Shown piece after piece: positions 1 to 7,907 of a DNA stretch of 36,302 nt. The notes below the pieces were generated by a model. It did not search any database, was not told the origin of the DNA, and saw nothing but the letters and a program-made list of their open reading frames with translations. The DNA is from Myxosarcina sp. GA_180221_E-2-1-MAG-40_15 (lineage in GTDB: Bacteria; Cyanobacteriota; Cyanobacteriia; Cyanobacteriales; Xenococcaceae): the NCBI GenBank assembly GCA_020692205.1, contig JAIMKV010000051.1, positions 1 to 36,302 of the forward strand, written 5' to 3'. The position numbers and the translations under genes were made by a program. How positions within the stretch are numbered: position 1 is the first letter of the stretch; every line of letters starts with the position of its first letter.

Positions 1-128
1 TCCATTGTGCGGTAATCTTTCAACACTTTTACCTTAATCACATGGATATCTTTTTTCCTGGTTTTTCAAAAATTGTCCGAACCATTGATAGATATAAATT
101 TACATTAACTTCATCAATCTCAAGTTAA

Positions 129-1397
129 ATGGAGCAATTTTTTCTTCAACATCACTTAGTTGCTATATCTTGCTTTAGCTTGGCTTATTTAACACTTTTT
201 CCACTCTCAGCCTGGGGACAAAATCCTTCAGAAAGTGAACCTCTTCGTGATTTAGATCGCGCTCTTCCTCGACAGCGCGAATCCCTCCCCGATCAGTCGC
301 CACAGACTCCTCAAAAACCCAAGTTAAGAACTCCTCAAAACTCTGACTTAGATCGCTGTCAGTTGTCCGTAGAATGAAATGAGCCTTATGATAGTTACCG
401 CGATCGCTTTTTGGTTAAGGATATTCAGGTAACAGGCAGTAACGTTTTACAGGCTGAGATCCAAGAATTAATTAAAAGGTCAAAATTAAAATATCGCACT
501 GCAACTTTTGCAGATTTGGTATGTCTGCGATCGCGAATTACCGCTCTTTATCTGCAAAATGGTTATCTTACTTCGGGAGCATTTTTAGTTAACAATCAGG
601 ACTTGAGCCAAGGTATAGTGAGAATTCAAGTAGTTGAAGGAGAACTAGAAGAGATCCAAATTACGGGTTTGAATCACTTGAGCGAAAATTATGTTAGATC
701 TCGGATCAATCTCGCTGCCACTACGCCTCTAAATCAGCAAAGTTTAGAAACTGCATTGCAACTATTAATCTTAAATCCGATCATTGCAACGGTAAGTGCC
801 GAACTGACAGCAGGAAAACGTCCAGGTAGCAGTGTTGTACTTTTAGATATTCAAGAAGCGGATGCTTTTAGCACTAATCTGGCTGTAAATAACTATCGCT
901 CTCCTAGTATTGGGGAAATTCAAGGTAGTGTTAACCTGACTCATAACAATCTTTTTGGCTTTGGCGATCGCCTAAATACGAACTATGATTTTACCCAAGG
1001 CTTAGATTTATATAATTTTAGCTATAGTCTTCCTTGGAATAGTTACGATAGCACATTAGGCTTCAGTTACGACAATAGTAATAGCGAAATTATTGAAGCG
1101 CAATTTCGTAATTTAGATATCCAGAGTGAAACCGAGACTATATCTTTTAATTTATACCAACCCCTATTGCGATCGCCTAATCAGGAGTTTACCCTCAGTT
1201 TTGGTTTAGATTTGCGTCGCCGGCGTACTTTTTTACAGGGAGAACCCTTTGCTTTTCCCCTCGGTGGGCAAGATGGCGAATCCAACGCTACAGTACTTAG
1301 ATTTTTCCAAGATTGGGTACATCGTAATACCCAGAGTGTTTTAGCGGCGCGATCGCAGTTTAACATCGGCATTGATGCTGCGGAACTACTTAGATAA
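129..1397 (+). pseudogene. broken TpsB/ShlB-type outer-membrane transporter
   Basis: Two-partner-secretion transporters of the ShlB/FhaC type carry large exoproteins across the outer membrane. The first 82 codons give a signal-like hydrophobic stretch ending near AWGQ, then a proline-rich linker. A TGA at 375-377 interrupts the frame. Without any frame change it continues as NEPYDSYRDRFLVKDIQVTG, the expected start of a POTRA domain, through VVEGELEEIQI, and then into barrel strands. The frame ends at GIDAAELLR, roughly 420 codons in total. Family members are usually about 550-600 residues, so the C-terminal part of the barrel is missing. A TTG at 411 could restart translation, but that product would have no signal peptide. 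No TpsA substrate gene is visible. The family call rests on POTRA and barrel patterns read by eye. The nonsense codon plus the truncation make a pseudogene the best reading, unless the stop is a sequencing error. Confidence 0.75.
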
Positions 1398-1553
1398 GCT
1401 ACAGCAAAATTATAACGAGTTTTTTTTCTGCATCAAAATATTCGCATGTCATATTTTTAATTAACTTAGCCCCATCGGTCAGATTCTATCAAGATCTTGA
1501 TTGCGGTTAAACTTTACAATATGAAGACTGGAGAAATTATAGAAGAAATAGCC

Positions 1554-2987
1554 ATGAGCAACTTTGATTACGATTTAATTATTATTGGTGCAGGTGTTGG
1601 TGGACATGGTGCAGCATTACACGCAGTAAAAAATGGTTTAAAGACAGCCATCATCGAAGCCCAAGACATGGGAGGAACTTGTGTTAACCGTGGCTGTATT
1701 CCCTCAAAAGCTCTATTAGCAGCTTCTGGCAGAGTTAGAGAGTTTGGCGATGCCCATCATTTACAGGATATGGGTATCCAATTAGGAGGCATCCAGTTTG
1801 ATCGTAGCGCGATCGCCAACCATGCTACTAATTTGGTTAACAAAATTCAAGGGGATTTAACCAACAGCCTCAAGCGTCTGAAGGTAGATATTATTCGTGG
1901 TTGGGGTGAACTTGCTGGGACACAAAAAGTCAAAATTAAGAGCGATGATGGCACAAAAATCTATACCGCCAAAGAAATTATGCTTTGTCCTGGTTCAATT
2001 CCTTTTGTTCCTCAAGGTATTGAAGTAGATGGTAAAACTGTTTTTACTAGCGACAATGCAGTTAAGTTAGAATCTCTTCCTGACTGGATTGCGATTATTG
2101 GTAGTGGCTATATTGGGCTGGAATTCTCTGATGTCTATACTGCCTTGGGTTGCGAAGTAACGATGATTGAAGCCTTAGATACTTTAATGCCTGGTTTCGA
2201 TCCTGACATTGCTAAAATTGCCAAAAAAGTTTTGCTAGACAAGCGTGATATTGAAACGTACAAGGGTGTCTTTGCCACCAAGGTTACTCCTGGCACACCT
2301 GTAACTATTGAGTTAACCGATGCCAAAACCAAAGAGGTAGTAGAAGTCTTAGAAGTAGATGCCTGTTTAGTCGCCACTGGACGCATCCCAGCCACTAAAA
2401 AACTTGGTCTAGAAACTTTAGCCATCGAATTAGACAAGCGTGGCTTTATTCCCGTCAACGATAAAATGCAGGTTTTACGGGATGGTCAACCAGTGCCTCA
2501 TCTTTGGGCGGTAGGAGATGCTACTGGTAAAATGATGTTGGCTCATGCGGCTTCGGGACAAGGTGTTATAGCAGTAGAAAATATTTGTGGCGAGAGTAAA
2601 GAAGTAGACTACCGTTGTATTCCTGCTGCTGCCTTTACCCATCCTGAAATTAGCTATGTAGGCTTGACCGAAGTTCAGGCACAAGAACTAGGCGAGAAAG
2701 AAGGCTATCAAGTAGCTACAGTCAAATCCTTCTATAAAGGTAATTCCAAAGCTCTAGCTGAAGGAGAAACCGAAGGTGTCGCCAAGATTATTTATCGTCA
2801 GGATACGGGAGAACTTCTAGGGGTACATATTATTGGTATCCATGCTTCGGATCTAATTCAAGAAGCGGCAAATGCGATCGCTAAACGAGAATCGGTGCAA
2901 AATCTCTCTTTTAATATTCATACCCATCCTACTTTATCTGAAGTACTAGACGAAGCCTACAAACGCGCCCAAGTAGTTGGCGTGTAA
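1554..2987 (+). CDS. lpdA: dihydrolipoyl dehydrogenase (E3)
   Basis: This FAD enzyme reoxidises lipoamide for 2-oxo-acid dehydrogenase complexes and the glycine cleavage system, passing electrons to NAD+. The product is 477 residues, normal for the family. An FAD-binding GAGVGGHG motif lies near residues 12-19. The redox-active disulfide is [13 protein letters not shown] with C43 and C48. An NAD-binding GSGYIGLE motif follows, and the C-terminal dimer-interface motif HTHPTLSE carries the catalytic base H458 with E463. The open frame extends upstream to a TTG at 1497, but cyanobacterial E3 proteins begin MS-x-FDYD. The ATG at 1554, preceded by a GAAGAA purine stretch, is therefore the better start. 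The gene stands alone after the broken transporter. The identification is secure. Confidence 0.95.
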   Translation: MSNFDYDLIIIGAGVGGHGAALHAVKNGLKTAIIEAQDMGGTCVNRGCIPSKALLAASGRVREFGDAHHLQDMGIQLGGIQFDRSAIANHATNLVNKIQGDLTNSLKRLKVDIIRGWGELAGTQKVKIKSDDGTKIYTAKEIMLCPGSIPFVPQGIEVDGKTVFTSDNAVKLESLPDWIAIIGSGYIGLEFSDVYTALGCEVTMIEALDTLMPGFDPDIAKIAKKVLLDKRDIETYKGVFATKVTPGTPVTIELTDAKTKEVVEVLEVDACLVATGRIPATKKLGLETLAIELDKRGFIPVNDKMQVLRDGQPVPHLWAVGDATGKMMLAHAASGQGVIAVENICGESKEVDYRCIPAAAFTHPEISYVGLTEVQAQELGEKEGYQVATVKSFYKGNSKALAEGETEGVAKIIYRQDTGELLGVHIIGIHASDLIQEAANAIAKRESVQNLSFNIHTHPTLSEVLDEAYKRAQVVGV

Positions 2988-3067
2988 TCCTTAAACTTAG
3001 GGTAGATCGCTTGAGGGTAATCTAAGTGAATGGTACTCCGCCTTAAAACGACGGAATGCTGTTCACT

Positions 3068-4681
3068 CTAATTATGACGACTCAGCCAAATCTGCTGTTG
3101 AGGCAGGGGTAAAGGTATACCTGCCTCTTCAAAAGCATTTTTTAGCCGACGACGAAATTCGCGGGAAATATCCCATTGTTTAAGTGGTTCGGTTTTAAAC
3201 CAGAGGCGGACGATAAAACCGCGTTCGGCAAAATCTTCTACTCCTAATATCTGCGGCGGTTCGAGTATTTTATCGCGACATTCGCAATCTTGATACATTT
3301 GGTTAGCTATTTGTTCAATTAATTCAATTGCTTCATCCACATTCGTTTGATACGACACCGGAATTTTTAAGTCTGATCTCGACCAGCCATTAGAATGATT
3401 GGCAACTATATTAATCGAACTATTAGGAATCGTAATTAAACGCCCTTCTCCATCTCGAAGCTGAGTAATTCGCAAATTTAAATTTTCCACTAATCCTCCT
3501 ACTTCACCAATAGTTACCACGTCGCCAACGGCATATTGATCTTCTAAAATGATTAGCAAACCATTAATGGTATCTTTGATCAGATTTTGAGCCGCAAAAG
3601 AGAAAGCCAAGCCCAAAACTCCAGCACCAGCAAGCAAGGGAGTGACATTTAAACCAATCATGCTCAAAGCGACAAATAAAGCAATACCAGCCCAAAAAAA
3701 GGTAATAATACCTCTAAACAACCGCGAAAAAGTATTAATTCGCACTTGAAGACGGTGATTAGTATCGGCATTTAAGACATAATTATTGGTAAAAGCGTTA
3801 TTAGTGATCACTGAATTGAGTCTGGCGATCGCGGCGTAACTTAAGCGAACTAAAACATAACACAGCCAGATAATAACTATTAGCCGTAGGGGAATTTTGA
3901 GCGCGGTAATAATCCATAATTGAGCCAGGCGAGTATCAGGAAATAAACTTAAAATCAGTAAAAATCCTCCAACCCAGACAATCAGCTGAGTCAACTGTAA
4001 TAAGCGATACTGTACTTCTTTAAGATTAAAGGTTTTTCTTAGTTCTAATTGAGAGAAAAAAGACTCGCTATCATGACGAAGAGATAACTTAACTTGATGC
4101 AAGCGTTTAAGGGAGCGAGACAAAACAAAGTTGCTTAATATTATTAGCAGCAAGACAACCCCTGCTAGTTTAGCCTGCTTGAGCAAAAAAGAAGATTGTC
4201 TTTCTTTTCTCGCCTTTTCTAATCCTCTTTCGATTTGTTCGGCTATTTGTTCTGCCTGGGATTCTAGATTGACACCTCGAACCACGACATCTTTGCGATC
4301 AAGAGTCAAAACAGGGATTTTTTTTGCCCCTACTGCCACATCAAGACTTTGCTGATTTTGATCTCCTCTAGAAGAAACATTTAATTGAGCCTGGTTAGAT
4401 TTGAGATAGATATCTTTGATCTCGGACAAGCGTTCTTCGATATATTTAATTCGTTGTCCTAAATTTGACTTGCGATCTGACAATTCAAATAAACAACGAC
4501 CATCAAGATATACGCAAGCCGACACTTTAGTATTAGTTGCACTATCTAACTTGAACGTTTCCAAATTTAGTTTGGGCAATAATGGCAACTGTGACCAAAT
4601 CGGAGTAGCAAAAATATTAATCAAAATAATCGTGCTAATTAATACCCAATAGAAAAAGTATTTTTTAATCGTGCTACCCAT
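3068..4681 (-). CDS. MscS-family mechanosensitive channel
   Basis: This is a membrane channel of the small-conductance type that releases solutes on hypo-osmotic stress. The 537-residue product starts with a hydrophobic signal or anchor (about 8-28). A periplasmic or coiled region follows (about 40-165), then transmembrane segments near 172-188, 232-247, 262-282 and 325-345. The pore helix region has the small-residue pattern LLAGAGVLGLAFSFAAQN (about 349-366). The MscS beta domain follows, with DQYAVGDVVTIG and ITIPNSSI. It is longer at the N-terminus than E. coli MscS, as is common in cyanobacterial paralogues. The ATG at 4681 places the hydrophobic segment correctly. It is monocistronic and convergent with lpdA. 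Family membership is clear; gating properties cannot be read. Confidence 0.9.
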   Translation of the reverse strand: MGSTIKKYFFYWVLISTIILINIFATPIWSQLPLLPKLNLETFKLDSATNTKVSACVYLDGRCLFELSDRKSNLGQRIKYIEERLSEIKDIYLKSNQAQLNVSSRGDQNQQSLDVAVGAKKIPVLTLDRKDVVVRGVNLESQAEQIAEQIERGLEKARKERQSSFLLKQAKLAGVVLLLIILSNFVLSRSLKRLHQVKLSLRHDSESFFSQLELRKTFNLKEVQYRLLQLTQLIVWVGGFLLILSLFPDTRLAQLWIITALKIPLRLIVIIWLCYVLVRLSYAAIARLNSVITNNAFTNNYVLNADTNHRLQVRINTFSRLFRGIITFFWAGIALFVALSMIGLNVTPLLAGAGVLGLAFSFAAQNLIKDTINGLLIILEDQYAVGDVVTIGEVGGLVENLNLRITQLRDGEGRLITIPNSSINIVANHSNGWSRSDLKIPVSYQTNVDEAIELIEQIANQMYQDCECRDKILEPPQILGVEDFAERGFIVRLWFKTEPLKQWDISREFRRRLKNAFEEAGIPLPLPQQQIWLSRHN

Positions 4682-5006
4682 AAATTAATCTGTCATTAAA
4701 AAGCGATCGCAATCAATAATATTAACGACGACTTAGTTCTATTGCGCTGTGCTTTGCCTTGGTCTAACATTGAGCTTTGTTTGGCGGGATTTAAAAGATT
4801 AATCAATACGTTCATGAATATTTTGAAATTGGAATGATGTGACCATAATCAATCTTTATTGGTAAGTAAAATCTTTGATTGAAAATAAAAACTTTGGCAT
4901 TTTATTTTCATTTTCAAATACTAACCTATGAATAAAAAAGTGTAATTAATTTCAGTATTTTTACTATCCCTCTTGTATCGTTCTGTGAATATTAAAATGA
5001 AGCGGT
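4682..5006. other. gene-free AT-rich spacer
   Basis: No coding frame of useful length is seen on either strand. It contains one GCGATCGC octamer near 4703 and AT-rich sequence. It would hold the promoter of the MscS-type gene, but I see no convincing -35/-10 pair. Confidence 0.5.
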
Positions 5007-5044
5007 AAAAAAAAGCAGGGGATGCTGAGTCGCGAACTTATCCC
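5007..5044 (-). terminator. intrinsic terminator of the structured RNA
   Basis: Read on the minus strand, GGGAT (5040-5044) pairs with ATCCC (5019-5023) around a 16-nt loop. CTGC and then eight T residues (5007-5014) follow. The stem is short but GC-rich and the T tract is long. Its stem bases overlap pairings used in the rod fold, so the two structures would compete. Confidence 0.5.
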
Positions 5045-5196
5045 GACCATCTGCCTTCGCTGCCCAACGCACCAACTTTGCTAGACTAACGGCATGAAGA
5101 TTTGGGTTGATGCTTAGCTACATCCAACACTGGCAAATTGGCTAACAAATAACTTTGGTCGCAGCCATTTGCGCTCTTAAAAATCAAAGAGTTCTA
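5007..5196 (-). ncRNA. candidate structured RNA with 6S-like layout
   Basis: On the minus strand about 190 nt fold extensively and end in an intrinsic terminator. Near the 5' side, bases 5163-5172 can pair with 5133-5143 (10 bp, one bulge). Further in, 5121-5125 pairs with 5020-5024, 5104-5106 with 5042-5044, 5099-5101 with 5049-5051, and 5091-5094 with 5052-5055. Between the first two pairings of this rod lies a large internal bubble. A rod with a central bubble and a length near 185 nt is the layout of 6S RNA, which binds the housekeeping RNA polymerase. A plausible promoter is TTGCTT (5225-5230) and TACTAG (5203-5208) with a 16-nt spacer. No long open frame covers it. The transcript is an inference and the 6S identity is only a hypothesis from shape, since I cannot align it to the family. 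Confidence 0.4.
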
Positions 5197-5223
5197 GTTT
5201 TCCTAGTACACTGCGACGGAAAT

Positions 5224-5270
5224 GAAGCAACCATTTTTAAATCCTGAAAGCTTTAAGATTAATTACTTCT
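5224..5270. repeat. 47-nt direct repeat, left copy
   Basis: This segment matches 5964-6010 at 44 of 47 positions, in the same orientation. The two copies lie on either side of the palindrome cluster and tRNA-Arg. Similar downstream tails (CTTCC-C-TAGCGG-ACTAG at about 5610-5629 and 6053-6072) suggest that a longer segment was once duplicated and that the left copy was later filled with palindromic repeats. Confidence 0.8.
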
Positions 5271-5277
5271 AACTTCT

Positions 5278-5305
5278 GTAGGGGCGAACGACTGTTCGCC
5301 CCTAC
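5278..5305. repeat. 28-nt perfect hairpin repeat
   Basis: Two perfect 12-nt arms, GTAGGGGCGAAC and GTTCGCCCCTAC, are separated by the 4-nt loop GACT. Hairpins of this GGGGCGAAC type are dispersed repeats in many cyanobacterial genomes. No gene is associated with it here. Confidence 0.85.
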
Positions 5306-5607
5306 GACTTCTTGATGCAGTCCTAAAGGACGACGCGCGACGCGTAGCTAGTCCTTTAGGGGAGCTAATGTGATGCGAAGCAAATCCTTTAGGGCTTTAG
5401 CATACGGCTCCGCATATCGCTCATGGGGGAAACCAAGGCGCGTTTTGAAGTCGAGCCATGCTGCGGTTTCCGCAGATCCATGGAATCGACTTGTTGGGTA
5501 AGAATCTTCTTACAAGGCGAGTTTTGAGTGAGAAGCTTCCTATCCAAAAGCCGCCGCCCCAAGAGACCGCCCTCAAGGATTAGCTTCGCGTCCGCTGCAT
5601 CGCTTCT
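5306..5607. repeat. mosaic of nested palindromic repeats (cluster A)
   Basis: The stretch is a chain of short palindromes. It includes TCCTAAAGGA with inverted TCCTTTAGGG copies (5321-5395). It then has AACCAAGGCGCGTTTTG (5431-5447), a 45-nt palindromic insert at 5448-5492, GTAAGAA-TC-TTCTTAC (5498-5513), a further segment at 5514-5543, and CCAAAAGCCGCCGCCCC (5544-5560). The insert has outer arms AAGTCGA/TCGACTT, middle arms CCATG/CATGG and inner arms CTGCGG/CCGCAG around TTT. Cluster B (20740-20805) contains the same outer element without these inserts. An open frame of 75 codons on the minus strand here is a by-product of the repeats. Confidence 0.8.
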
Positions 5608-5658
5608 GACTTCCACCTAGCGGTACTAGAACCCTTGCGGTATATTGCTTTTATCTTA

Positions 5659-5731
5659 TGAGCGCGGCAGGACTTGAACCTGCGACCTACAGGACCGGAA
5701 CCTGTTGCTCTATCCGCTGAGCCACGCGCCC
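5659..5731 (-). tRNA. tRNA-Arg (anticodon CCG)
   Basis: On the minus strand the acceptor stem GGGCGCG pairs with CGCGCTC (one G-T pair), with discriminator A. The D arm is GGCTCAGCGGATAGAGC. The anticodon stem ACAGG/CCTGT encloses the loop TTCCGGT, giving anticodon CCG, which reads CGG arginine codons. The T arm is GCAGG-TTCAAGT-CCTGC. The 3' CCA is not encoded. All arms are intact, and it sits between the two copies of the 47-nt direct repeat. Confidence 0.95.
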
Positions 5732-6072
5732 TCAACAATCAAAACACTAATTAATCTAGATCTTACATTAAGTTCTGAAGCATTGACCTGTTCTTCATGA
5801 TTTATCTATTAATTTTTACTACTCGATAGTTTTGCGTTCTGTGATCCTGAATTATCATCCTGATTAATCTGACTAAAATAAACCAGAAAAAACTGAAGAA
5901 TTGCTGATATCTGAACATACCAAGAGATTCTTCAGCTTCTATCAAACCTCAAATGCGATCGCAGAAGCAACCATTTTTTAATCTTGAAAGCCTTAAGATT
6001 AATTACTTCTGATGTTATACCATACGTGGTATTCCTGACTGCTTACTTCTTACTTCCGCTTAGCGGCACTAG
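5732..6072. other. spacer with inverted repeat and right direct-repeat copy
   Basis: No gene is seen. CTGAAGAAT (5893-5901) and ATTCTTCAG (5937-5945) form a perfect 9-bp inverted repeat with a 35-nt loop. ATACCA-TACG-TGGTAT forms a small palindrome near 6017-6032. The right copy of the 47-nt direct repeat lies at 5964-6010. Confidence 0.6.
5964..6010. repeat. 47-nt direct repeat, right copy
   Basis: This is the partner of 5224-5270, with three mismatches in 47. In this copy the repeat continues through a small ATACCA/TGGTAT palindrome to the 3' end of the holin-like gene instead of into palindrome cluster A. Confidence 0.8.
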
Positions 6073-6441
6073 TTATTGGTTGCTGGTTAAGTTTGGATAT
6101 TTCTCAGCAAAATAATTACTAATAAATGTATTAACGAAAGATAGAATTACAGGAGCGACTAAGAAAGCTAGTAAACCATGAACTTGAAATCCTGGTACGA
6201 AGAGAGAGGCGAGCCAAAAGCACAAACCATTGATTACTAAAGTAAATGCTCCCAGACTCAAGATATTAATTGGCAAAGATAACAAGGATAAAACTGGTTT
6301 TACACCACTATTGAAAATACCAATAGCCAATGCAGCGATCATCGCGGCGGGAAAATTGGCCAAATTGACTCCAGAAAAGATAATATCAACTACCAGAAGA
6401 CTGAGAGCAGTTGCTAATAGGGTTAAAAGTGTTCCTAGCAT
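6073..6441 (-). CDS. phage holin family 4-TM membrane protein
   Basis: The 122-residue product is almost entirely hydrophobic, with four predicted membrane segments near 3-22, 28-48, 52-77 and 88-110. The pattern (LLVVDIIFSGV, AALAIGIFNSGVKPVLSLLSLP, LVINGLCFWLASLFVPGF) fits the small membrane family annotated as phage holin family 4 superfamily IV, common in bacterial chromosomes and not tied to prophages. Its role is unknown. The start at 6441 is supported by AGGAG nine bases upstream (CAGGAGAAAACCAACA then ATG). It is a single gene, and no phage genes are nearby. The C-terminal end overlaps the tail of the right-hand direct-repeat unit. Confidence 0.8.
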   Translation of the reverse strand: MLGTLLTLLATALSLLVVDIIFSGVNLANFPAAMIAALAIGIFNSGVKPVLSLLSLPINILSLGAFTLVINGLCFWLASLFVPGFQVHGLLAFLVAPVILSFVNTFISNYFAEKYPNLTSNQ

Positions 6442-6682
6442 TGTTGGTTTTCTCCTGAACTTAAATATGCTGTTATTGAGATTAAAATGAGCTTAACTAC
6501 GCTTTTAGTGATTTTATTATTGATTATTTATAGCTAATTGTAACTCTCTTAAAAGATAGATTTTTAGTTGTTCAACTCAAAACATAATCTTGATTTTTAT
6601 ATCTTAGGATAGAAGATTTATTTTAAAATGCTTGTAAACATAAAGATGTAATCAAAATTTTGTCAACAACTGTTATAACTGT

Positions 6683-6862
6683 ATGAAACTTCTACAACTA
6701 ATCACCTGTGTATTACTACCGCCATTGGGAGTTTTCTTGACTGTGGGAGCTGGTTCTGCTCTTGTTATTAACATTCTGTTAACTATACTAGGTATTCTAC
6801 CTGGAATCATTCATGCGTTATGGATCTATTCTAAGCAAGCAGAACGCAAAGTTAATGTTTAA
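6683..6862 (+). CDS. Pmp3/YqaE-type small membrane protein
   Basis: This 59-residue protein begins MKLLQLITCVLLPPLGVFL. It has two membrane segments (about 4-22 and 28-50) separated by VGAGSALVIN, and LTILGILPGIIHALWIY in the second. The double-proline LLPPLGV and the ILGILPGIIHAL pattern are hallmarks of the Pmp3/YqaE/UPF0057 proteolipid family, whose eukaryotic members affect membrane potential and salt tolerance. Members are usually 50-60 residues, so it is full length. It ends KQAERKVNV. No clear Shine-Dalgarno sequence precedes the ATG. It is transcribed divergently from the holin-like gene and convergently with the dipeptidase gene. Confidence 0.85.
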   Translation: MKLLQLITCVLLPPLGVFLTVGAGSALVINILLTILGILPGIIHALWIYSKQAERKVNV

Positions 6863-6884
6863 TGTTCAATAGCAACTAACTGAG

Positions 6885-6923
6885 GAGAAAGATAGTTTTC
6901 AGGTTTACAGCATCTTTCTCTTT
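6885..6923 (+). terminator. possible terminator after the Pmp3-type gene
   Basis: GAGAAAGAT (6885-6893) pairs perfectly with ATCTTTCTC (6912-6920) around an 18-nt loop, followed by only TTT. It sits in the short gap between two convergent genes. The weak T tract keeps confidence modest. Confidence 0.4.
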
Positions 6924-6977
6924 AGCTAGGTTTGTTGAGTTTCACTAACCATAACTTAAAGTAAATAAGATCCTTGG

Positions 6978-7682
6978 CTAAACCCTACCATAGCGAGCGA
7001 TCGCTTTATATTGCGGATTATTCTGGTAATTAAGCCAAGCCCACATTTGATCCCCTAGGGAAAAATGCCACCACTCCTCAGGATGTCTGACAAAGCCAGC
7101 ATTGCTCATCACTCGATTTAGCAGTTGACGATTAAAGTGATACTGCTGACTATTTCCGTCCTCATCTCTCAGGTAATAGTCAGGTTGCGATCGCTCTGAA
7201 AGCTCATCAATTTCTCCTCCCATGTCCAAGCTTCTGCCTTGCTCATTAACAATAGTTACGTCTATTGCTGCGCCAGTACTATGAGGAGGCGGCATTTTGC
7301 GATCTAAACTTGGTGCTGCCCAAAGCCGATAAACTTTATTCCATAAATCCTGTCTTTGTTGAGCTGATAAGTGTTGTTCCTGTAGCTTAAGATTACTTAA
7401 AAGGGAATTGAAGGTATAGTTAACCATATATTGCTGTACACCCACAGGACGGTAAGCGTCATATATTTCGATCTTCCATTGAGGATTGCGTTTTTCTAAT
7501 AAAAATTGTGCTTCTAATAATGCTGCTAGAACACCTTGACGGAGGCAGTAAGGCGATTTGTCACCATATTCTGCTCCCAGCTTGACGTAAGGATGGGGTG
7601 ACTTGATCGCAAAATTGTCTAACGGGATCGCAATCAGACGTTCCCCACAATCTTGAATTGGAATTTGATGATAAGGTTTCAC
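6978..7682 (-). CDS. D-alanyl-D-alanine dipeptidase (VanX/DdpX type, M15D)
   Basis: This is a zinc dipeptidase of the M15 family that cleaves D-Ala-D-Ala, in ordinary bacteria for peptidoglycan turnover. It has 234 residues. The zinc motif is PPPHSTGAAIDV with H134 and D141. The second cluster is HPEEWWHF with the likely catalytic E203 and the third zinc ligand H206. YDAYRPV places R78 where VanX keeps its transition-state arginine. No signal peptide is obvious, in line with a cytoplasmic location. No vanH, vanA or two-component genes lie nearby, so this is unlikely to be a vancomycin-resistance operon. The start at 7682 is followed directly by a normal family N-terminus. Confidence 0.9.
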   Translation of the reverse strand: MKPYHQIPIQDCGERLIAIPLDNFAIKSPHPYVKLGAEYGDKSPYCLRQGVLAALLEAQFLLEKRNPQWKIEIYDAYRPVGVQQYMVNYTFNSLLSNLKLQEQHLSAQQRQDLWNKVYRLWAAPSLDRKMPPPHSTGAAIDVTIVNEQGRSLDMGGEIDELSERSQPDYYLRDEDGNSQQYHFNRQLLNRVMSNAGFVRHPEEWWHFSLGDQMWAWLNYQNNPQYKAIARYGRV

Positions 7683-7870
7683 AATCTTTCAAATTAAAAG
7701 TAAAGTATTTTGGCATAGCCGAAAATCCTCGTGAGCATCTCAGATTCTTACTTACAGTTGCCTTAAACGACCACCCTAAAATTAAAGTTAATCATGGCTC
7801 TTATTTAAGCAAGCTCTATATGTAGAGTCTGCAAGCGAATATACCTGCTTTACTACGCTATAGATAGTGA

Positions 7871-7876
7871 TATGAT
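7871..7876 (+). promoter_or_regulatory. possible -10 box of the CyRepA1-like gene
   Basis: TATGAT, preceded by TGA, lies 37 bases before the ATG at 7908. The leader then carries an AAGAAGAA purine stretch (7890-7897) suitable as a ribosome-binding site. No good -35 box is seen, so the call is tentative. Confidence 0.3.
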
Positions 7877-7907
7877 ACTAATTCCCTAAGAAGAAGAATT
7901 AGCAGAA

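Noticed and set aside
1497-1553. TTG start upstream of lpdA
   Set aside because: It would add 19 residues not found in the family; the ATG at 1554 gives the expected MSNFDYD start.
5278-5607. CRISPR array
   Set aside because: Repeats are palindromic, of different sequences and irregularly spaced; there are no regular spacers and no cas genes.
5389-5616. 75-codon open frame on the minus strand
   Set aside because: It lies wholly inside palindrome cluster A and its product is of low-complexity, repeat-derived character with no family features.
6073-6441. prophage lysis gene
   Set aside because: The holin-family name does not imply a phage; no other phage genes occur and the family is widespread in chromosomes.
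6978-7682. vancomycin-resistance operon
   Set aside because: Only a VanX-like dipeptidase is present; no vanH, vanA, vanS or vanR genes are near.
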